Below, one piece after another: positions 40,986 through 50,743 of a stretch of 64,000 nucleotides of DNA. Below the pieces are notes generated by a model. The model was not told the origin of the DNA. It worked only from the letters and a program-made list of their open reading frames with translations, and did not search any database. Within the stretch, counting starts at the first letter, position 1. Each line of letters starts with the position of its first letter. This stretch comes from Ruegeria sediminis (GTDB taxonomy: Bacteria > Pseudomonadota > Alphaproteobacteria > Rhodobacterales > Rhodobacteraceae): the NCBI RefSeq assembly GCF_005938215.1, contig NZ_VCPD01000001.1, positions 248,001-312,000 of the forward strand. Reading direction: 5' to 3'. Made by a program: the position numbers and the translations under genes.

Positions 40986-42555
40986 GAAATACCGCATCCC
41001 CCAACCTTCCGGCGCCGGGGCAGAACGGGCGGAAGCGGCGCGCGGGGAGACCGAGCTGTCGCCCGCCGAACGGATTCGCCAGGCGCTGGGCGGGGGCGAG
41101 GACGCCGCGGCCAGCCGCGAACTGGACGCGATCAAGCGCGAGGGTCTGACCGGGCGGCAGTTGCGCGTGGCGCGGCGGCTGGCGCAGAAACACGGCCTGC
41201 CTGCAACATCGGACTACGACGCCGTGCGCCTTCTGCGGCAAAAGGGCATCGACCCGCTGCAGCGTTCGAACCTGCTGGATCTGGTCGTGTCCGGGAAACA
41301 GGGCGCGCGCGAGGATGCCGAAGGCGCCGGTTCGTCCGAGATCAAGCTGCCGCAAACCCTGCGGAAGCCGGGCGAAACCCTGCCTGCGGCCGAACTGAGC
41401 CCGGCGCAGCGGCGCGAGGTCGAGATCGGCCGGATCCAGCGCGACATCGTGCGCCGCCGCCGCCGCAAGCTGATGGCGCTGTTCGCGCGGTTGGCGGCCT
41501 TTGTCCTGCTGCCGACGCTGTTGGTCGGATACTATTTCTACCGCGTCGCCACGCCGATGTATGCCAGCAAGTCGGAATTCGTGATCCTGCAGGCCGACGG
41601 CCAGATGGGCGCCGTGGGCGGGCTGCTTGCCGGCACGCAATTCGCGACGTCGCAGGATTCGATCTCGGTCCAGTCCTTCCTCGAATCGAAGGAGGCGATG
41701 CTGCTGCTGGACCGCGACGCGGGGTTTGCCGCGCATTTCCAGCAGCCGGACATCGACCCGATACAGCGGCTGGACCCGGACGCCAGCAACGAAGAGGCCT
41801 ACAAGACCTACAAGCGCATGATCAAACTCGGCTACGACCCGACCGAGGGCGTCATCCGCATGGAGGTGGCCGCGGCGGATCCGGCCACGGCGACCGAGTT
41901 CTCGCAGAAGCTGATCTCTTACGCCGAGGATCGGGTGAACAACCTGTCCGAAAAGAAGCGCGAGGACCAGATGAAGGATGCGCGCCAGAGCTTCGAGATG
42001 GCGCAGGACGAGCGGCGCAAGGCGCAGGAGGACCTGGTCGAACTGCAGCTGAAGGGCGCGGTTCTGGATCCCGAGGGTGTCATCGCCAGCCTGCGCGGCC
42101 GCATCGACCAGGTCGAGGTGCAGTTGCAGGACAAGCGGCTGCAGCTGGCGGCCCTGCTGGACAATGCCCGCCCCAACAAGGCCAAGGTCGAAGGCGTGCA
42201 GGGCGATATCGAGCGGCTGGAGGCGGTGCTGGAGGATCTGAACGCCGAAATGGTCGATGCCTCGAATGGCGAAAACTCGCTGGCTCGGCTGAGCGTGCGC
42301 ATCCAGATGGCGCAGGCCGATCTGGTCACGCGGGACATGATGCTGCAAACCGCGTTGCAGCAAATGGAAAACACCCGGATGGAGGCGAACCGGCAGGTGC
42401 GCTATCTGACCGTCTCGGTCAATCCGGTTCCCAGCCAGGAGCCGAGCTATCCGCGCAAGTTCGAAAATACGATTTTGGCATTCCTCCTGTTTGCTGGTAT
42501 CTACCTTCTGATCTCGCTTACCGCGTCGGTCCTTCGTGAACAGGTATCCTCGTAA
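40963..42555 (+). CDS. kpsE: KpsE/BexC-like capsule export inner-membrane protein, extended N-terminus
   Basis: This 530-residue polysaccharide co-polymerase/export protein has a membrane helix near residues 177-196 and a periplasmic region with a long coiled coil (about 320-480). A second helix near the C-terminus (NTILAFLLFAGIYLLISLTA) completes the KpsE layout. Usual members have about 380 residues. The extra 170-residue cytoplasmic N-terminus is charged, includes LSPAERIRQALGGG and a SAP/RecA-like-looking helix pair, and is unassigned. It overlaps kpsT by 23 nt and is followed by kdsA after 5 nt. Confidence 0.88.
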   Translation: MTTKPKARKYRIPQPSGAGAERAEAARGETELSPAERIRQALGGGEDAAASRELDAIKREGLTGRQLRVARRLAQKHGLPATSDYDAVRLLRQKGIDPLQRSNLLDLVVSGKQGAREDAEGAGSSEIKLPQTLRKPGETLPAAELSPAQRREVEIGRIQRDIVRRRRRKLMALFARLAAFVLLPTLLVGYYFYRVATPMYASKSEFVILQADGQMGAVGGLLAGTQFATSQDSISVQSFLESKEAMLLLDRDAGFAAHFQQPDIDPIQRLDPDASNEEAYKTYKRMIKLGYDPTEGVIRMEVAAADPATATEFSQKLISYAEDRVNNLSEKKREDQMKDARQSFEMAQDERRKAQEDLVELQLKGAVLDPEGVIASLRGRIDQVEVQLQDKRLQLAALLDNARPNKAKVEGVQGDIERLEAVLEDLNAEMVDASNGENSLARLSVRIQMAQADLVTRDMMLQTALQQMENTRMEANRQVRYLTVSVNPVPSQEPSYPRKFENTILAFLLFAGIYLLISLTASVLREQVSS

Positions 42556-42560
42556 GACTC

Positions 42561-43394
42561 ATGAAACATGTAAGAATCGCCGATCTCACGGTCGGCAACG
42601 ACCTTCCGCTCACCATCATCGCGGGCCCCTGCCAGCTTGAAAGCGCCGATCACGCCCAGATGATCGCCGGCGCGATGAAAGAAGCCTGCGACGCCGCCGG
42701 CGCGCAGTACGTGTTCAAGGCCTCATATGACAAGGCCAACCGCACCTCGCTGGGAGGCAAGCGCGGCATGGGCATCGACGCCGGGTTGAAGGTGCTGGAC
42801 GGCATCCGGCAGTCGATGGGCATTCCGGTGCTCACCGACGTGCATACCGAAGACCAGTGCGCCGTCGCGGCGCAGGCGGTGGACGTGCTGCAGATCCCGG
42901 CCTTCCTGTGCCGCCAGACCGACATGCTGCTGGCGGCGGGCGAAACCGGCAAGGCGGTCAACGTCAAGAAGGGCCAGTTCCTGGCGCCCTGGGAGATGCC
43001 CAACATCGTCGAAAAGATCGAAAGCACCGGCAACGAGAACATCCTTCTGACCGAGCGCGGAACCTCGTTCGGCTACAACACGCTGGTGGCGGACATGCGG
43101 TCGCTGCCGCAGATGGCGCAAACGGGGTATCCGGTGGTGATGGACGCCACCCATTCGGTGCAGCAGCCGGGCGGCAAGGGCGGCTCGTCCGGCGGACAGC
43201 GCGAATTCGCGCCGGTGATGGCGCGGGCGGCGGTGGCGCTGGGCGTCGGCGCGGTCTTCATCGAGACGCACCAGGACCCGGACAACGCCCCCTCGGACGG
43301 GCCGAACATGATCCCGCTCGGGCAGATGCCCGAGCTTGTCGCCACCTTGATGCGCTTTGACGCCTTGGCTAAAGCAAACCCGATCAAGATCTGA
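42561..43394 (+). CDS. kdsA: 3-deoxy-8-phosphooctulonate (Kdo-8-P) synthase
   Basis: KdsA condenses arabinose 5-phosphate and phosphoenolpyruvate into Kdo-8-P for lipopolysaccharide and for the poly-Kdo linker of exported capsules. The 277-residue enzyme has AGPCQLES, YVFKASYDKANRTS, GTSFGYNTLV and FIETHQDPDNAPSDGPNM. It starts 5 nt after kpsE, linking Kdo supply to capsule export. Confidence 0.97.
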   Translation: MKHVRIADLTVGNDLPLTIIAGPCQLESADHAQMIAGAMKEACDAAGAQYVFKASYDKANRTSLGGKRGMGIDAGLKVLDGIRQSMGIPVLTDVHTEDQCAVAAQAVDVLQIPAFLCRQTDMLLAAGETGKAVNVKKGQFLAPWEMPNIVEKIESTGNENILLTERGTSFGYNTLVADMRSLPQMAQTGYPVVMDATHSVQQPGGKGGSSGGQREFAPVMARAAVALGVGAVFIETHQDPDNAPSDGPNMIPLGQMPELVATLMRFDALAKANPIKI

Positions 43395-43411
43395 AGCAAG
43401 AGTTTTTCCTC

Positions 43412-44908
43412 ATGACCAAACCCCTCGCCGAGGTGACGCCGAACACCTGGAGTTTTCTGCGCGACCCGATGATCAAGCCCACCGGCTTTCGCGAATATGA
43501 CGCGCGCTGGAAATACCCGGACGAGATCAACCTGCCCGGCATGACCGCCCTGGGCCTGGGCCTGGGCACCCAGATGCACAGGCGCGGGATCGAGCCGGTG
43601 ATCGCGGTCGGCAACGACTATCGCGACTATTCGCTGGCCATCAAGAACGCGCTGATCCTGGGCCTGATGCAGGCCGGCATCCAGGTCAAGGATATCGGCC
43701 CGGCGCTGAGCCCCATGGCCTATTTCGCGCAGTTCCACCTGGACGTGCCGGCGGTGGCGATGGTGACGGCCTCACACAATCCGAACGGCTGGACCGGGGT
43801 GAAGATGGGGTTCGAGCGCCCGCTGACCCACGGGCCGGACGAGATGGCCGAACTACGCGACATCGTGCTGAGCGGCGATTTCGAGACGCGGCCCGGCGGC
43901 ACCTACGAATTCGTCGAAGGAGTGCGCGAAGCCTATATCGACGATCTGGTGGGCGATTTCCGCATGTCCCGGCCGCTCAAGGTCGTCTGCGCCACGGGCA
44001 ACGGTACCGCCTCGGCCTTTGCGCCCGAGATCTTCGAGCGGATGGGGGTCGAGGTCGTGCCCAGCCACAACCGGCTGGATTACACCTTCCCCAACTACAA
44101 CCCCAACCCCGAGGCCATGGAGATGCTGCACGACATGGCCGCCACGGTGAAGGCCACAGACGCCGACCTGGCGCTGGGCTTCGACGGTGACGGCGACCGC
44201 TGCGGCGTCGTGGATGACGAAGGCGAAGAGATCTTTGCCGACAAGGTGGGCGTGATCATGGCCCGCGACCTGTCCAAGCTGCATCCGAACGCGACCTTCG
44301 TGGCCGACGTGAAATCGACCGGCCTGTTCGCCGCCGATCCGGAGCTGCAGAAGAACGGGGTAACGGCGGTCTACTGGAAGACCGGCCACAGCCACATGAA
44401 GCGGCGCGTCAAGGAAATCGGCGCGCTGGCGGGGTTCGAGAAATCCGGGCACTACTTCCTGGCCGAACCCATCGGCCGCGGATACGACTGCGGCATGCGC
44501 GTGGCGGTCGAGATCTGCAAGCTGATGGACCGCAACCCGGACAAGAGCATGTCGGACCTGCGCAAGGCCCTGCCCAAGACCTGGTCGACGCCGACCATGT
44601 CGCCCTATGCGGCCGATACCGAGAAATACGACATCCTCGCGCGCCTGGTCGACAAGCTGGTCGCCAAGCACGAAGCCGGCGAAAGCTTTGCCGGCCGCGC
44701 GATCAAGGAGGTCGTGACGGTGAACGGCGCCCGCGTCATCCTCGACAACGGCAGCTGGGGGCTGGTGCGCGCCTCGTCCAACACGCCGAACCTGGTCGTG
44801 GTCTGCGAAAGCAGCGAGAGCGAACAGGAAATGCGGGCGATCTTTGCCGATATCGACGCGGTGATCCGCACCGAACCGGCGGTGGGCGACTACGACCAGA
44901 CGATCTGA
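43412..44908 (+). CDS. Phosphomannomutase/phosphoglucomutase
   Basis: The 498-residue alpha-D-phosphohexomutase has the phosphoserine loop TASHNPNGWTG, the metal loop DGDGDRCG, the sugar loop and the C-terminal phosphate loop RASSNTPNL. It interconverts mannose or glucose 6- and 1-phosphates for nucleotide-sugar synthesis (AlgC/ManB type). It is the fourth gene of the capsule-related run, 17 nt after kdsA. A 3'-UTR repeat motif follows its stop. Confidence 0.94.
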   Translation: MTKPLAEVTPNTWSFLRDPMIKPTGFREYDARWKYPDEINLPGMTALGLGLGTQMHRRGIEPVIAVGNDYRDYSLAIKNALILGLMQAGIQVKDIGPALSPMAYFAQFHLDVPAVAMVTASHNPNGWTGVKMGFERPLTHGPDEMAELRDIVLSGDFETRPGGTYEFVEGVREAYIDDLVGDFRMSRPLKVVCATGNGTASAFAPEIFERMGVEVVPSHNRLDYTFPNYNPNPEAMEMLHDMAATVKATDADLALGFDGDGDRCGVVDDEGEEIFADKVGVIMARDLSKLHPNATFVADVKSTGLFAADPELQKNGVTAVYWKTGHSHMKRRVKEIGALAGFEKSGHYFLAEPIGRGYDCGMRVAVEICKLMDRNPDKSMSDLRKALPKTWSTPTMSPYAADTEKYDILARLVDKLVAKHEAGESFAGRAIKEVVTVNGARVILDNGSWGLVRASSNTPNLVVVCESSESEQEMRAIFADIDAVIRTEPAVGDYDQTI

Positions 44909-44919
44909 TCCGTTCGCGG

Positions 44920-44973
44920 CTTCATCTTTTACCAAATACTCCCGCCGGAGGCTCTCGAACGGGCCACCGGCGG
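44920..44973 (+). repeat. 3'-UTR repeat motif with hairpin, copy 2
   Basis: CTTCATCTTTTACCAAAT followed by ACTCC begins 11 nt past the phosphomannomutase stop and differs from the argD copy by one base. A CCGCCGG/CCGGCGG stem (44942-44948 and 44967-44973) follows, so motif plus hairpin is conserved in order and orientation. Confidence 0.7.
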
Positions 44974-44989
44974 CGAGGGTCGGCCAGGT

Positions 44990-46939
44990 TCAGTCCACGC
45001 CCAGCAGCTTGAGCAAGCCCTTCTTGGCCTCTTCCTCCAGTCTGTCCTTGATGACCTCCTCGAGATCCTGTTCCTCGGTGATCGTGGTGTCGAGTTCCTT
45101 TTCCAGCTTCTGCCGCAGTTTGTCCTTGGCCTTGGCCTCGACCTCGTTCAGCTTCTTTTCCTTCGCCGCCTCGATCACCTTGCTGAGATCGGGCTTGATG
45201 GCGGGATCCGCCCAGGGCCCCACGATGCGGACCGGCACTGCCAGCCCCTGACCCGAGTTGGCCCGAAGCGCGACCGGCGTGAACAGGTAGTCGATGTCGC
45301 GCGCGCCAAGCCCGATGCGCCCGTCGCCGTCGGCACGAAAATTGTCGAGCTGCATCAGCAGGTCACGGTTGAACAGGTCGCCATCGATGATCGTGAAACT
45401 TGCCGCCAGGCTGTTGAACACCGTGGTTCCTCCCGTTCCGGCCCCCGACCCCATCAGCCGGTCCAGGTCGAAGCCCGAGATCACGCCGCGCCCCATGTCG
45501 ATGCGCCCCTCGCCGTTCAGCGAGCGCATGATCTGATCTTCGGTCTGGCCGACGCCCAGGAACTTGACCGCGCCCGACGCCTTGCCGGACAGCCGCTCGA
45601 CCCCGGCCAGCGTGGACAGCGCCTCCTGCGTCTCGATCCCGTCAATCTTCATGTCGCCTGCCACGGACAGGCCGCCCCGGTTGTTGGCCACCAGCTGCCC
45701 CGTAAGCGTTCCCGAGAACAGGGTGACGGGATGCATCTCCAGAACCGCGCGCGCCCGGTCCAGGGTCAGGGTGACGCGGCTGGGGCCCAGCTTCAGATCG
45801 CCGGTCGAGATCGAATTGGCGTCGAGGCGGATCGAACCGTTGGCCAGCGACAGGGCCGAGGCGTCGATCGGCGCCTTGGACCATCCCTGCGGCGTCTGCG
45901 CCCCTGCGCCACCGCCTGCGGACGGGGCGCTCGGTCCTCCGATCTGCGACAGGTCCAGATCGCCCGCGGCCAGACGGGCCGTCACCTGCGGCGGGTCGGC
46001 GGCGATCATGTCGGCCTCGCCGGTGAAGCGGTTCTGGTCCAGGACTGCCGTGAGGTCGCGCAGCGACAGGCGGCCATCCTGCGTATAGGTCATCTGCGCG
46101 GTGACATTGGCCACCTGCCCCAGCCCCTTCGGCACCGCAACCCCCGCCTGCCCGAAAGCGGCCAGCATCCTTGCGGTATCCGTGGTCTTGATCCGGGTGG
46201 TTCCCGCCATCTCTCCGGCAGTGTTCACCTTGCCGGCAAAGGTGATGGCCCCGCCCGGGGCGGTCAGCGCCATGTCCATCCCGGTCACCGTCCCGGAGGC
46301 GAAACCGGGCAGGTCGGGGATCCGCATGTCGACGTCGATCGGACCATCCCCCAGCTTCAGCCGCGCCCGCACCTCGAGCGGCGCGGTCGGCGCGGGCCAG
46401 CTGGCCGCCAGATCGACATTGGCGAAATCCATCCGGGTCTCGCCTTCTTCGACATAGATCAGGCGCGCGTTGGTCAGTTCCAGCGAGTCGAGCGTGACCT
46501 CGCGCTGTTCGGCGGGGGCCTGCCCGGGCCCGGTCGGGGTTGCCGCTGGCGCCGAAGGGGCGCCGAACTCCCAGTTGCCGCGACCTTGCGATGATTCGAG
46601 GCGCAGGACCGGATCCCGGGCAACGATCTGCCTGATCCTGACATTGCCGGACAGCAGGGCCGAGGCGTCGACTCCGACGGCCAGCCCCTGCGCCGAGAGC
46701 ATCGGCTCGGGGCCGGCCCAGTCCGCGTTGCCGATGGTCACAGGCCCGGTCTCGATGCCCAGAACCGGCCAGAAAGACAGGCTTACATCGCCCGACAGCG
46801 TCAACTCACGCCCGGTCTGCGCCTTGACCTGGTCCGCGAGAATGGCGCCCAGCTTGTCCCCGGGCATCAGCAGAAGCGCGCCGATCACCAACACGACCAC
46901 CGCGATCAGAATGAACGCGATCCGCAAAAGCCAGCCCAT
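44990..46939 (-). CDS. AsmA-family envelope protein
   Basis: The 649-residue protein has one N-terminal membrane helix (about 4-26) and an AsmA N-terminal domain. The AsmA_2 C-terminal domain includes GRIDMGRGVISGFDLDRLMG. A charged Lys/Glu-rich coiled tail (about 585-645) is unusual. AsmA-like proteins form lipid-transfer or envelope-assembly bridges in the periplasm. ATG 46939 follows GAGGAG; the GTG at 46954 is part of that site. It is divergent from rimO. Confidence 0.88.
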   Translation of the reverse strand: MGWLLRIAFILIAVVVLVIGALLLMPGDKLGAILADQVKAQTGRELTLSGDVSLSFWPVLGIETGPVTIGNADWAGPEPMLSAQGLAVGVDASALLSGNVRIRQIVARDPVLRLESSQGRGNWEFGAPSAPAATPTGPGQAPAEQREVTLDSLELTNARLIYVEEGETRMDFANVDLAASWPAPTAPLEVRARLKLGDGPIDVDMRIPDLPGFASGTVTGMDMALTAPGGAITFAGKVNTAGEMAGTTRIKTTDTARMLAAFGQAGVAVPKGLGQVANVTAQMTYTQDGRLSLRDLTAVLDQNRFTGEADMIAADPPQVTARLAAGDLDLSQIGGPSAPSAGGGAGAQTPQGWSKAPIDASALSLANGSIRLDANSISTGDLKLGPSRVTLTLDRARAVLEMHPVTLFSGTLTGQLVANNRGGLSVAGDMKIDGIETQEALSTLAGVERLSGKASGAVKFLGVGQTEDQIMRSLNGEGRIDMGRGVISGFDLDRLMGSGAGTGGTTVFNSLAASFTIIDGDLFNRDLLMQLDNFRADGDGRIGLGARDIDYLFTPVALRANSGQGLAVPVRIVGPWADPAIKPDLSKVIEAAKEKKLNEVEAKAKDKLRQKLEKELDTTITEEQDLEEVIKDRLEEEAKKGLLKLLGVD

Positions 46940-47040
46940 GATTCTGCTCCTCACCTGTTCTGATTATGCATTGCATATGACAAGCCAGCCTTGCTCTCGC
47001 AACATTTGCAAGCAGAAGTGATCCCCACTATATGCGCGCA

Positions 47041-48429
47041 ATGAGCACGAACCCACCGAACCTCCGCCCCGACCTGGCGCCCGCCGCCCGCTTTACCGAT
47101 GCGCCCCGCGCCGGCCAGCCGACCATCGGCATGGTCTCGCTCGGCTGTCCCAAGGCGCTGGTGGACAGCGAGCGCATCCTGACCCGGCTGCGCGCCGAGG
47201 GGTACGGCATCTCGCCCGACTATGCCGGGGCCGATGCGGTGATCGTCAACACCTGCGGATTCCTCGACAGCGCCAAGGCGGAATCGCTGGAGGCCATCGG
47301 CGAGGCGCTGGTGGAGAACGGCAAGGTGATCGTGACGGGGTGCCTGGGGGCCGAGCCGGATTACATCCGCGAGCATCACCCGCGCATCCTGGCCGTCACC
47401 GGCCCGCACCAGTACGAGCAGGTGCTGGATGCCGTGCATGCCGCCGTGCCGCCCGACCCGCACCCGTTCGTGGACCTGCTGCCCGCCTCGGGCGTCAAGC
47501 TGACACCCCGCCATTACAGCTATCTGAAGATTTCCGAGGGCTGCAATCACAAGTGCCGGTTCTGCATCATCCCCGACATGCGGGGGCGTCTGGCCAGCCG
47601 CCCGGCCCACGCGGTGCTGCGCGAGGCCGAAAAGCTGGTGGAAAGCGGCATGCGCGAGTTGCTGATCATCAGCCAGGACACCTCGGCCTACGGGCTTGAC
47701 CGGAAACACGACGTGAACCCGTGGAAGGACGGCGAGGTGCGCAGCCACATCACCGACCTGGCGCGCGAACTGGGGCGGATGGAAGCCTGGGTGCGGCTGC
47801 ATTACGTCTACCCTTACCCACATGTGCGCGACCTGATCCCGCTGATGGCGGATGCGGGATGCAACGTGCTGCCCTATCTCGACATTCCGTTCCAGCACGC
47901 CCACCCGGACGTGCTGAAGCGCATGGCGCGGCCCGCGGCGGCGGCGAAAACCCTGGACGAGATCGCCGCCTGGCGCGAGGTCTGCGCCGACATCACCCTG
48001 CGCTCGACCTTCATCGTCGGCTACCCGGGCGAGACCGAGGCCGAGTTCCAGACGCTGCTCGACTGGATGGACGAGGCGCAGCTGGACCGCGTCGGCTGCT
48101 TTCAATACGAGAACGTGGACGGCGCCCGGTCGAACGACCTGCCGGACCACGTGCCGGCCGAGGTCAAGCAGGACCGCTGGGAGCGGTTCATGGAAAAGGC
48201 GCAGGCGATCTCGGCGGCGAAGCTGGCCGCCAAGGTCGGCAGCCGCATCGAGGTGATCGTGGACGAGGTGGACGCCGAGGCCGCCACCTGCCGCACCAAG
48301 GCGGACGCGCCGGAAATCGACGGCAACCTGTTCATCGACGAGGACTTCGAGGGGTTGAAGCCGGGGGATATCGTGACGGTCGAGGTGGACGAGGCCGGGG
48401 AGTATGATTTGTGGGGGCGGGTTGAATGA
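47041..48429 (+). CDS. rimO: RimO, ribosomal protein S12 methylthiotransferase
   Basis: RimO is a radical-SAM enzyme that adds a methylthio group to an aspartate of S12. The protein (462 residues) has the UPF0004 domain with [12 protein letters not shown] and NTCGFLD. The radical-SAM cluster motif is [11 protein letters not shown], and a C-terminal TRAM domain ends [10 protein letters not shown]. An ATG three codons earlier (47032) is possible. Its stop overlaps the start of an AT-rich RusA-like gene by 4 nt (ATGA). Confidence 0.97.
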   Translation: MSTNPPNLRPDLAPAARFTDAPRAGQPTIGMVSLGCPKALVDSERILTRLRAEGYGISPDYAGADAVIVNTCGFLDSAKAESLEAIGEALVENGKVIVTGCLGAEPDYIREHHPRILAVTGPHQYEQVLDAVHAAVPPDPHPFVDLLPASGVKLTPRHYSYLKISEGCNHKCRFCIIPDMRGRLASRPAHAVLREAEKLVESGMRELLIISQDTSAYGLDRKHDVNPWKDGEVRSHITDLARELGRMEAWVRLHYVYPYPHVRDLIPLMADAGCNVLPYLDIPFQHAHPDVLKRMARPAAAAKTLDEIAAWREVCADITLRSTFIVGYPGETEAEFQTLLDWMDEAQLDRVGCFQYENVDGARSNDLPDHVPAEVKQDRWERFMEKAQAISAAKLAAKVGSRIEVIVDEVDAEAATCRTKADAPEIDGNLFIDEDFEGLKPGDIVTVEVDEAGEYDLWGRVE

Positions 48430-49037
48430 GGCTACGACTTTCTTACGTTGGCCCTCTCAAGGGCAACAGCCGAAAGCTCAGAGATATTTGGCATCTAAGG
48501 GAGTATTTTCACCCACAACTGCAAAGGTTTTGGAACTCACACGAACATTTGAGCACATGGTTAAGCACATCAACAGACCAAGGGTTGTCATTGGGACAAT
48601 CCAACGACGACGAGGGCCGTGTTCCGCTTTCGCGACTTTTCGCAAAACATTTTTCGTTTTGCCAAAAGCACTTTGTACCCTTGGCGGTAAAACACTCACA
48701 TCTGTCATGTGAAGTGTCCGTTTTGCTCTTGGTGGCACCAAATAGCCCGCACCTGCTCGCCAAGGGTGATATCGACAATCGTATGAAAACGCTCTTGGAT
48801 GGTCTTCGAATGCCGCAGCAGAAATCGGAGCTCTTGGACCTACATGATCTCGGAAACCTTGAGCGCCCGATTTATGTTCTTATGGAAGACGATAGTCAGG
48901 TCGCAAAGCTCTCTGTTGAGTACGACACCTATTTGGCGGCCAGCGACGCCGACATTAAGAACGACGTAGTTAATGCAATCATAGATGTTCAAATCCGCCC
49001 AACGTTGATTACCATAGATAACACTCTCTACTTGTAG
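48426..49037 (+). CDS. RusA-like endonuclease-fold protein, AT-rich accessory gene
   Basis: The 203-residue protein contains [14 protein letters not shown] (about 113-126) and EDDSQVAKL (about 158-166). These match the D-x-D-N...K...D and E/D-D-x-Q-V metal-site motifs of RusA Holliday-junction resolvases. The spacing between them is longer than in classical RusA. Composition is much more AT-rich than rimO, although its ATG sits inside the rimO stop (ATGA). Activity is not proven; an interference or phage-derived role is equally possible. Confidence 0.65.
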   Translation: MRLRLSYVGPLKGNSRKLRDIWHLREYFHPQLQRFWNSHEHLSTWLSTSTDQGLSLGQSNDDEGRVPLSRLFAKHFSFCQKHFVPLAVKHSHLSCEVSVLLLVAPNSPHLLAKGDIDNRMKTLLDGLRMPQQKSELLDLHDLGNLERPIYVLMEDDSQVAKLSVEYDTYLAASDADIKNDVVNAIIDVQIRPTLITIDNTLYL

Positions 49038-49117
49038 CGTTGCTGGAGTTGACGCTCTTAAGCACTTTAAGACTTTCGACTTTGTTCACAACGATGTGGT
49101 AATTTTTGAGCGGGGCC

Positions 49118-49474
49118 TTAGACCAACCCCACCAGCACCACCACCCAGACCACGCCCGCGGCCACGGCGGTCAGCGCCACCGCCGCGCTGGCGGCGTCCT
49201 TGGCCTGACCTGCCAGTTCGTGGTGGTCGGTCGAGGTGTGGTCCACCGCCCGCTCGATGGCGGTGTTGAACAGTTCGGCGACCAGCACCAGGATCCCCAG
49301 CGCGAGGATCAGCGCGCGTTCGGCGGTGCCGAGCGGCAGCAGGAACGCCAGTGCGGCCGAGATCAGGTTGGCCCAGACCCAGGCCCGAAAGGAATATTCG
49401 CTTTGCCAGGTGTCGGCGCAGCCGGCCCAGCTCCAGACGGTTCTGGATTTCAGGCGGGTCAGAAAGTATCGCAT
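49118..49474 (-). CDS. dgkA: Diacylglycerol kinase, prokaryotic type
   Basis: DgkA phosphorylates diacylglycerol released in membrane-derived lipid turnover. The 118-residue protein has three membrane helices and the family signature ELFNTAIERAVDHTSTDHHELAGQAKD. GGAGGA precedes ATG 49474. It is divergent from the protease gene. Confidence 0.95.
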   Translation of the reverse strand: MRYFLTRLKSRTVWSWAGCADTWQSEYSFRAWVWANLISAALAFLLPLGTAERALILALGILVLVAELFNTAIERAVDHTSTDHHELAGQAKDAASAAVALTAVAAGVVWVVVLVGLV

Positions 49475-49651
49475 CGGTCCTCCGTCCGGGGAATTGCAGG
49501 GGCAGGCGCGTGTCGTGTCCGCAGGAAAGCCCAACTGCGTCGCCCCGTCCAGCCGGGTTCGCGCGCAGGCGACGGGATTGTTGCATCGACATTCCGCCCG
49601 CGCCGTCCCATCATTCAGATCAGGGAAGGGAATTGCCGGAACGGGGGCCAC

Positions 49652-50500
49652 GTGACCGCGAAACACAAGACCGCGACAGCCTTGATCCCGGCCATGATGA
49701 TTGTGGCTGCGGCCTCCGCCTTCGCCCAATCGCCGGATGCGGGGATGACGGGCGGCAAGGCGTTCGCGCCGGAATTCAATGCGATCTGCCGCTCCGGGAA
49801 CCGGATGTCGCAGGGGTGCGAGGCGATCCGCCAGCGCGAGATCGTGGATGCATCGGCAAGCCCATGGCGGGCGGTCGGGCGGGTCAATTTCGCCAGCACC
49901 CAGGTCAGGAGCCATTGCACCGGCACGCTGATCTCGGAGCGGGTCGTGCTGACCGCCGCGCATTGCCTGTACAACCACCCCCGCAAGTCGTGGATCCCGC
50001 CGGAAAGCATCCGCTTCGTGGCCGGATACCAGCGCGGCGAGGGAGTGGCCGTGTCGCAGGTGGAGCGGTTCGTTCTGGATCCGGTGAAGGACACTGCGAC
50101 CCGCGATTTCGAGGGCGGCCCGGCCCAGGACTGGGCCCTGCTGGTCCTGAAAGAGCCGATCGGCCGGGACGTGGGGTTTCTTGAAACCGGCGATCTTATA
50201 GCGGCGGCGCTGACCGGGCAGCCCCTTGCGCTGGCCGGCTATGCGGGGCTGCGCCAGCACGTGCTGGCGGTGGCGCGGGATTGCGGGGCTCCGGATATCC
50301 GCCCGCAACAGGGCGTGTTCCTGCTGCCCTGCGCGGCCATGTCGGGCGATTCCGGCGCGCCGGTTCTGGCCGATATGGAGGGGACGCCTCGGGTCGTGGG
50401 CGTGCTGTCCAGCGTGGCGGTGGTGGACGGGGAAAGCGTCATCATAGCCATCCCCGTCGCGCGGCTCGCGAAGGCGATGGAGATTGCGTCAGAGGATTAG
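49652..50500 (+). CDS. Secreted trypsin-like serine protease
   Basis: The 282-residue precursor has a signal peptide (about 1-27, ending SAFAQ) and an S1-family domain. The catalytic triad is visible as His in LTAAHCLY, Asp in AQDWALLVL and Ser in MSGDSGAPVL. Cysteines bracket the His as usual. The start is GTG 49652, chosen because the signal peptide begins there; ATG 49694 would shorten it too much. A GC hairpin follows. Confidence 0.9.
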   Translation: MTAKHKTATALIPAMMIVAAASAFAQSPDAGMTGGKAFAPEFNAICRSGNRMSQGCEAIRQREIVDASASPWRAVGRVNFASTQVRSHCTGTLISERVVLTAAHCLYNHPRKSWIPPESIRFVAGYQRGEGVAVSQVERFVLDPVKDTATRDFEGGPAQDWALLVLKEPIGRDVGFLETGDLIAAALTGQPLALAGYAGLRQHVLAVARDCGAPDIRPQQGVFLLPCAAMSGDSGAPVLADMEGTPRVVGVLSSVAVVDGESVIIAIPVARLAKAMEIASED

Positions 50501-50521
50501 GAACGGACCGCAAAGGCGGGA

Positions 50522-50547
50522 ACAGGCGGCCGCAAAGGGCCGCCTGT
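50522..50547. terminator. Hairpin between convergent protease and lipoprotein genes
   Basis: ACAGGCGGCC and GGCCGCCTGT form a perfect 10-bp stem with a 6-nt loop. No T run follows on either strand, so the strength is uncertain. Confidence 0.5.
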
Positions 50548-50557
50548 CAGGAAATCG

Positions 50558-50743
50558 TCAGCTGACCGGCGAACAGACGGTCTGACCGGCCTCGGTGGTT
50601 GCCAACTGATAGCCAGTCGGGCAGCTGGCAGCGCCATACTTGTCATAGGAGGGCTGCACGTAGACCGGCTCGGGCTCTTCCTGCTGCGCGCAGGCGGTCA
50701 GGACCAGGGCGAATGCACCAAAGGCAGCGAGTTTCAGTTTCAT
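50558..50743 (-). CDS. Small lipoprotein
   Basis: The 61-residue precursor has a lipobox LVLTAC and a short mature part with two cysteines (ASCPTGYQ and TVCSPVS), likely disulfide-bonded. GAAGGAC precedes ATG 50743. Function is unknown. Confidence 0.8.
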   Translation of the reverse strand: MKLKLAAFGAFALVLTACAQQEEPEPVYVQPSYDKYGAASCPTGYQLATTEAGQTVCSPVS

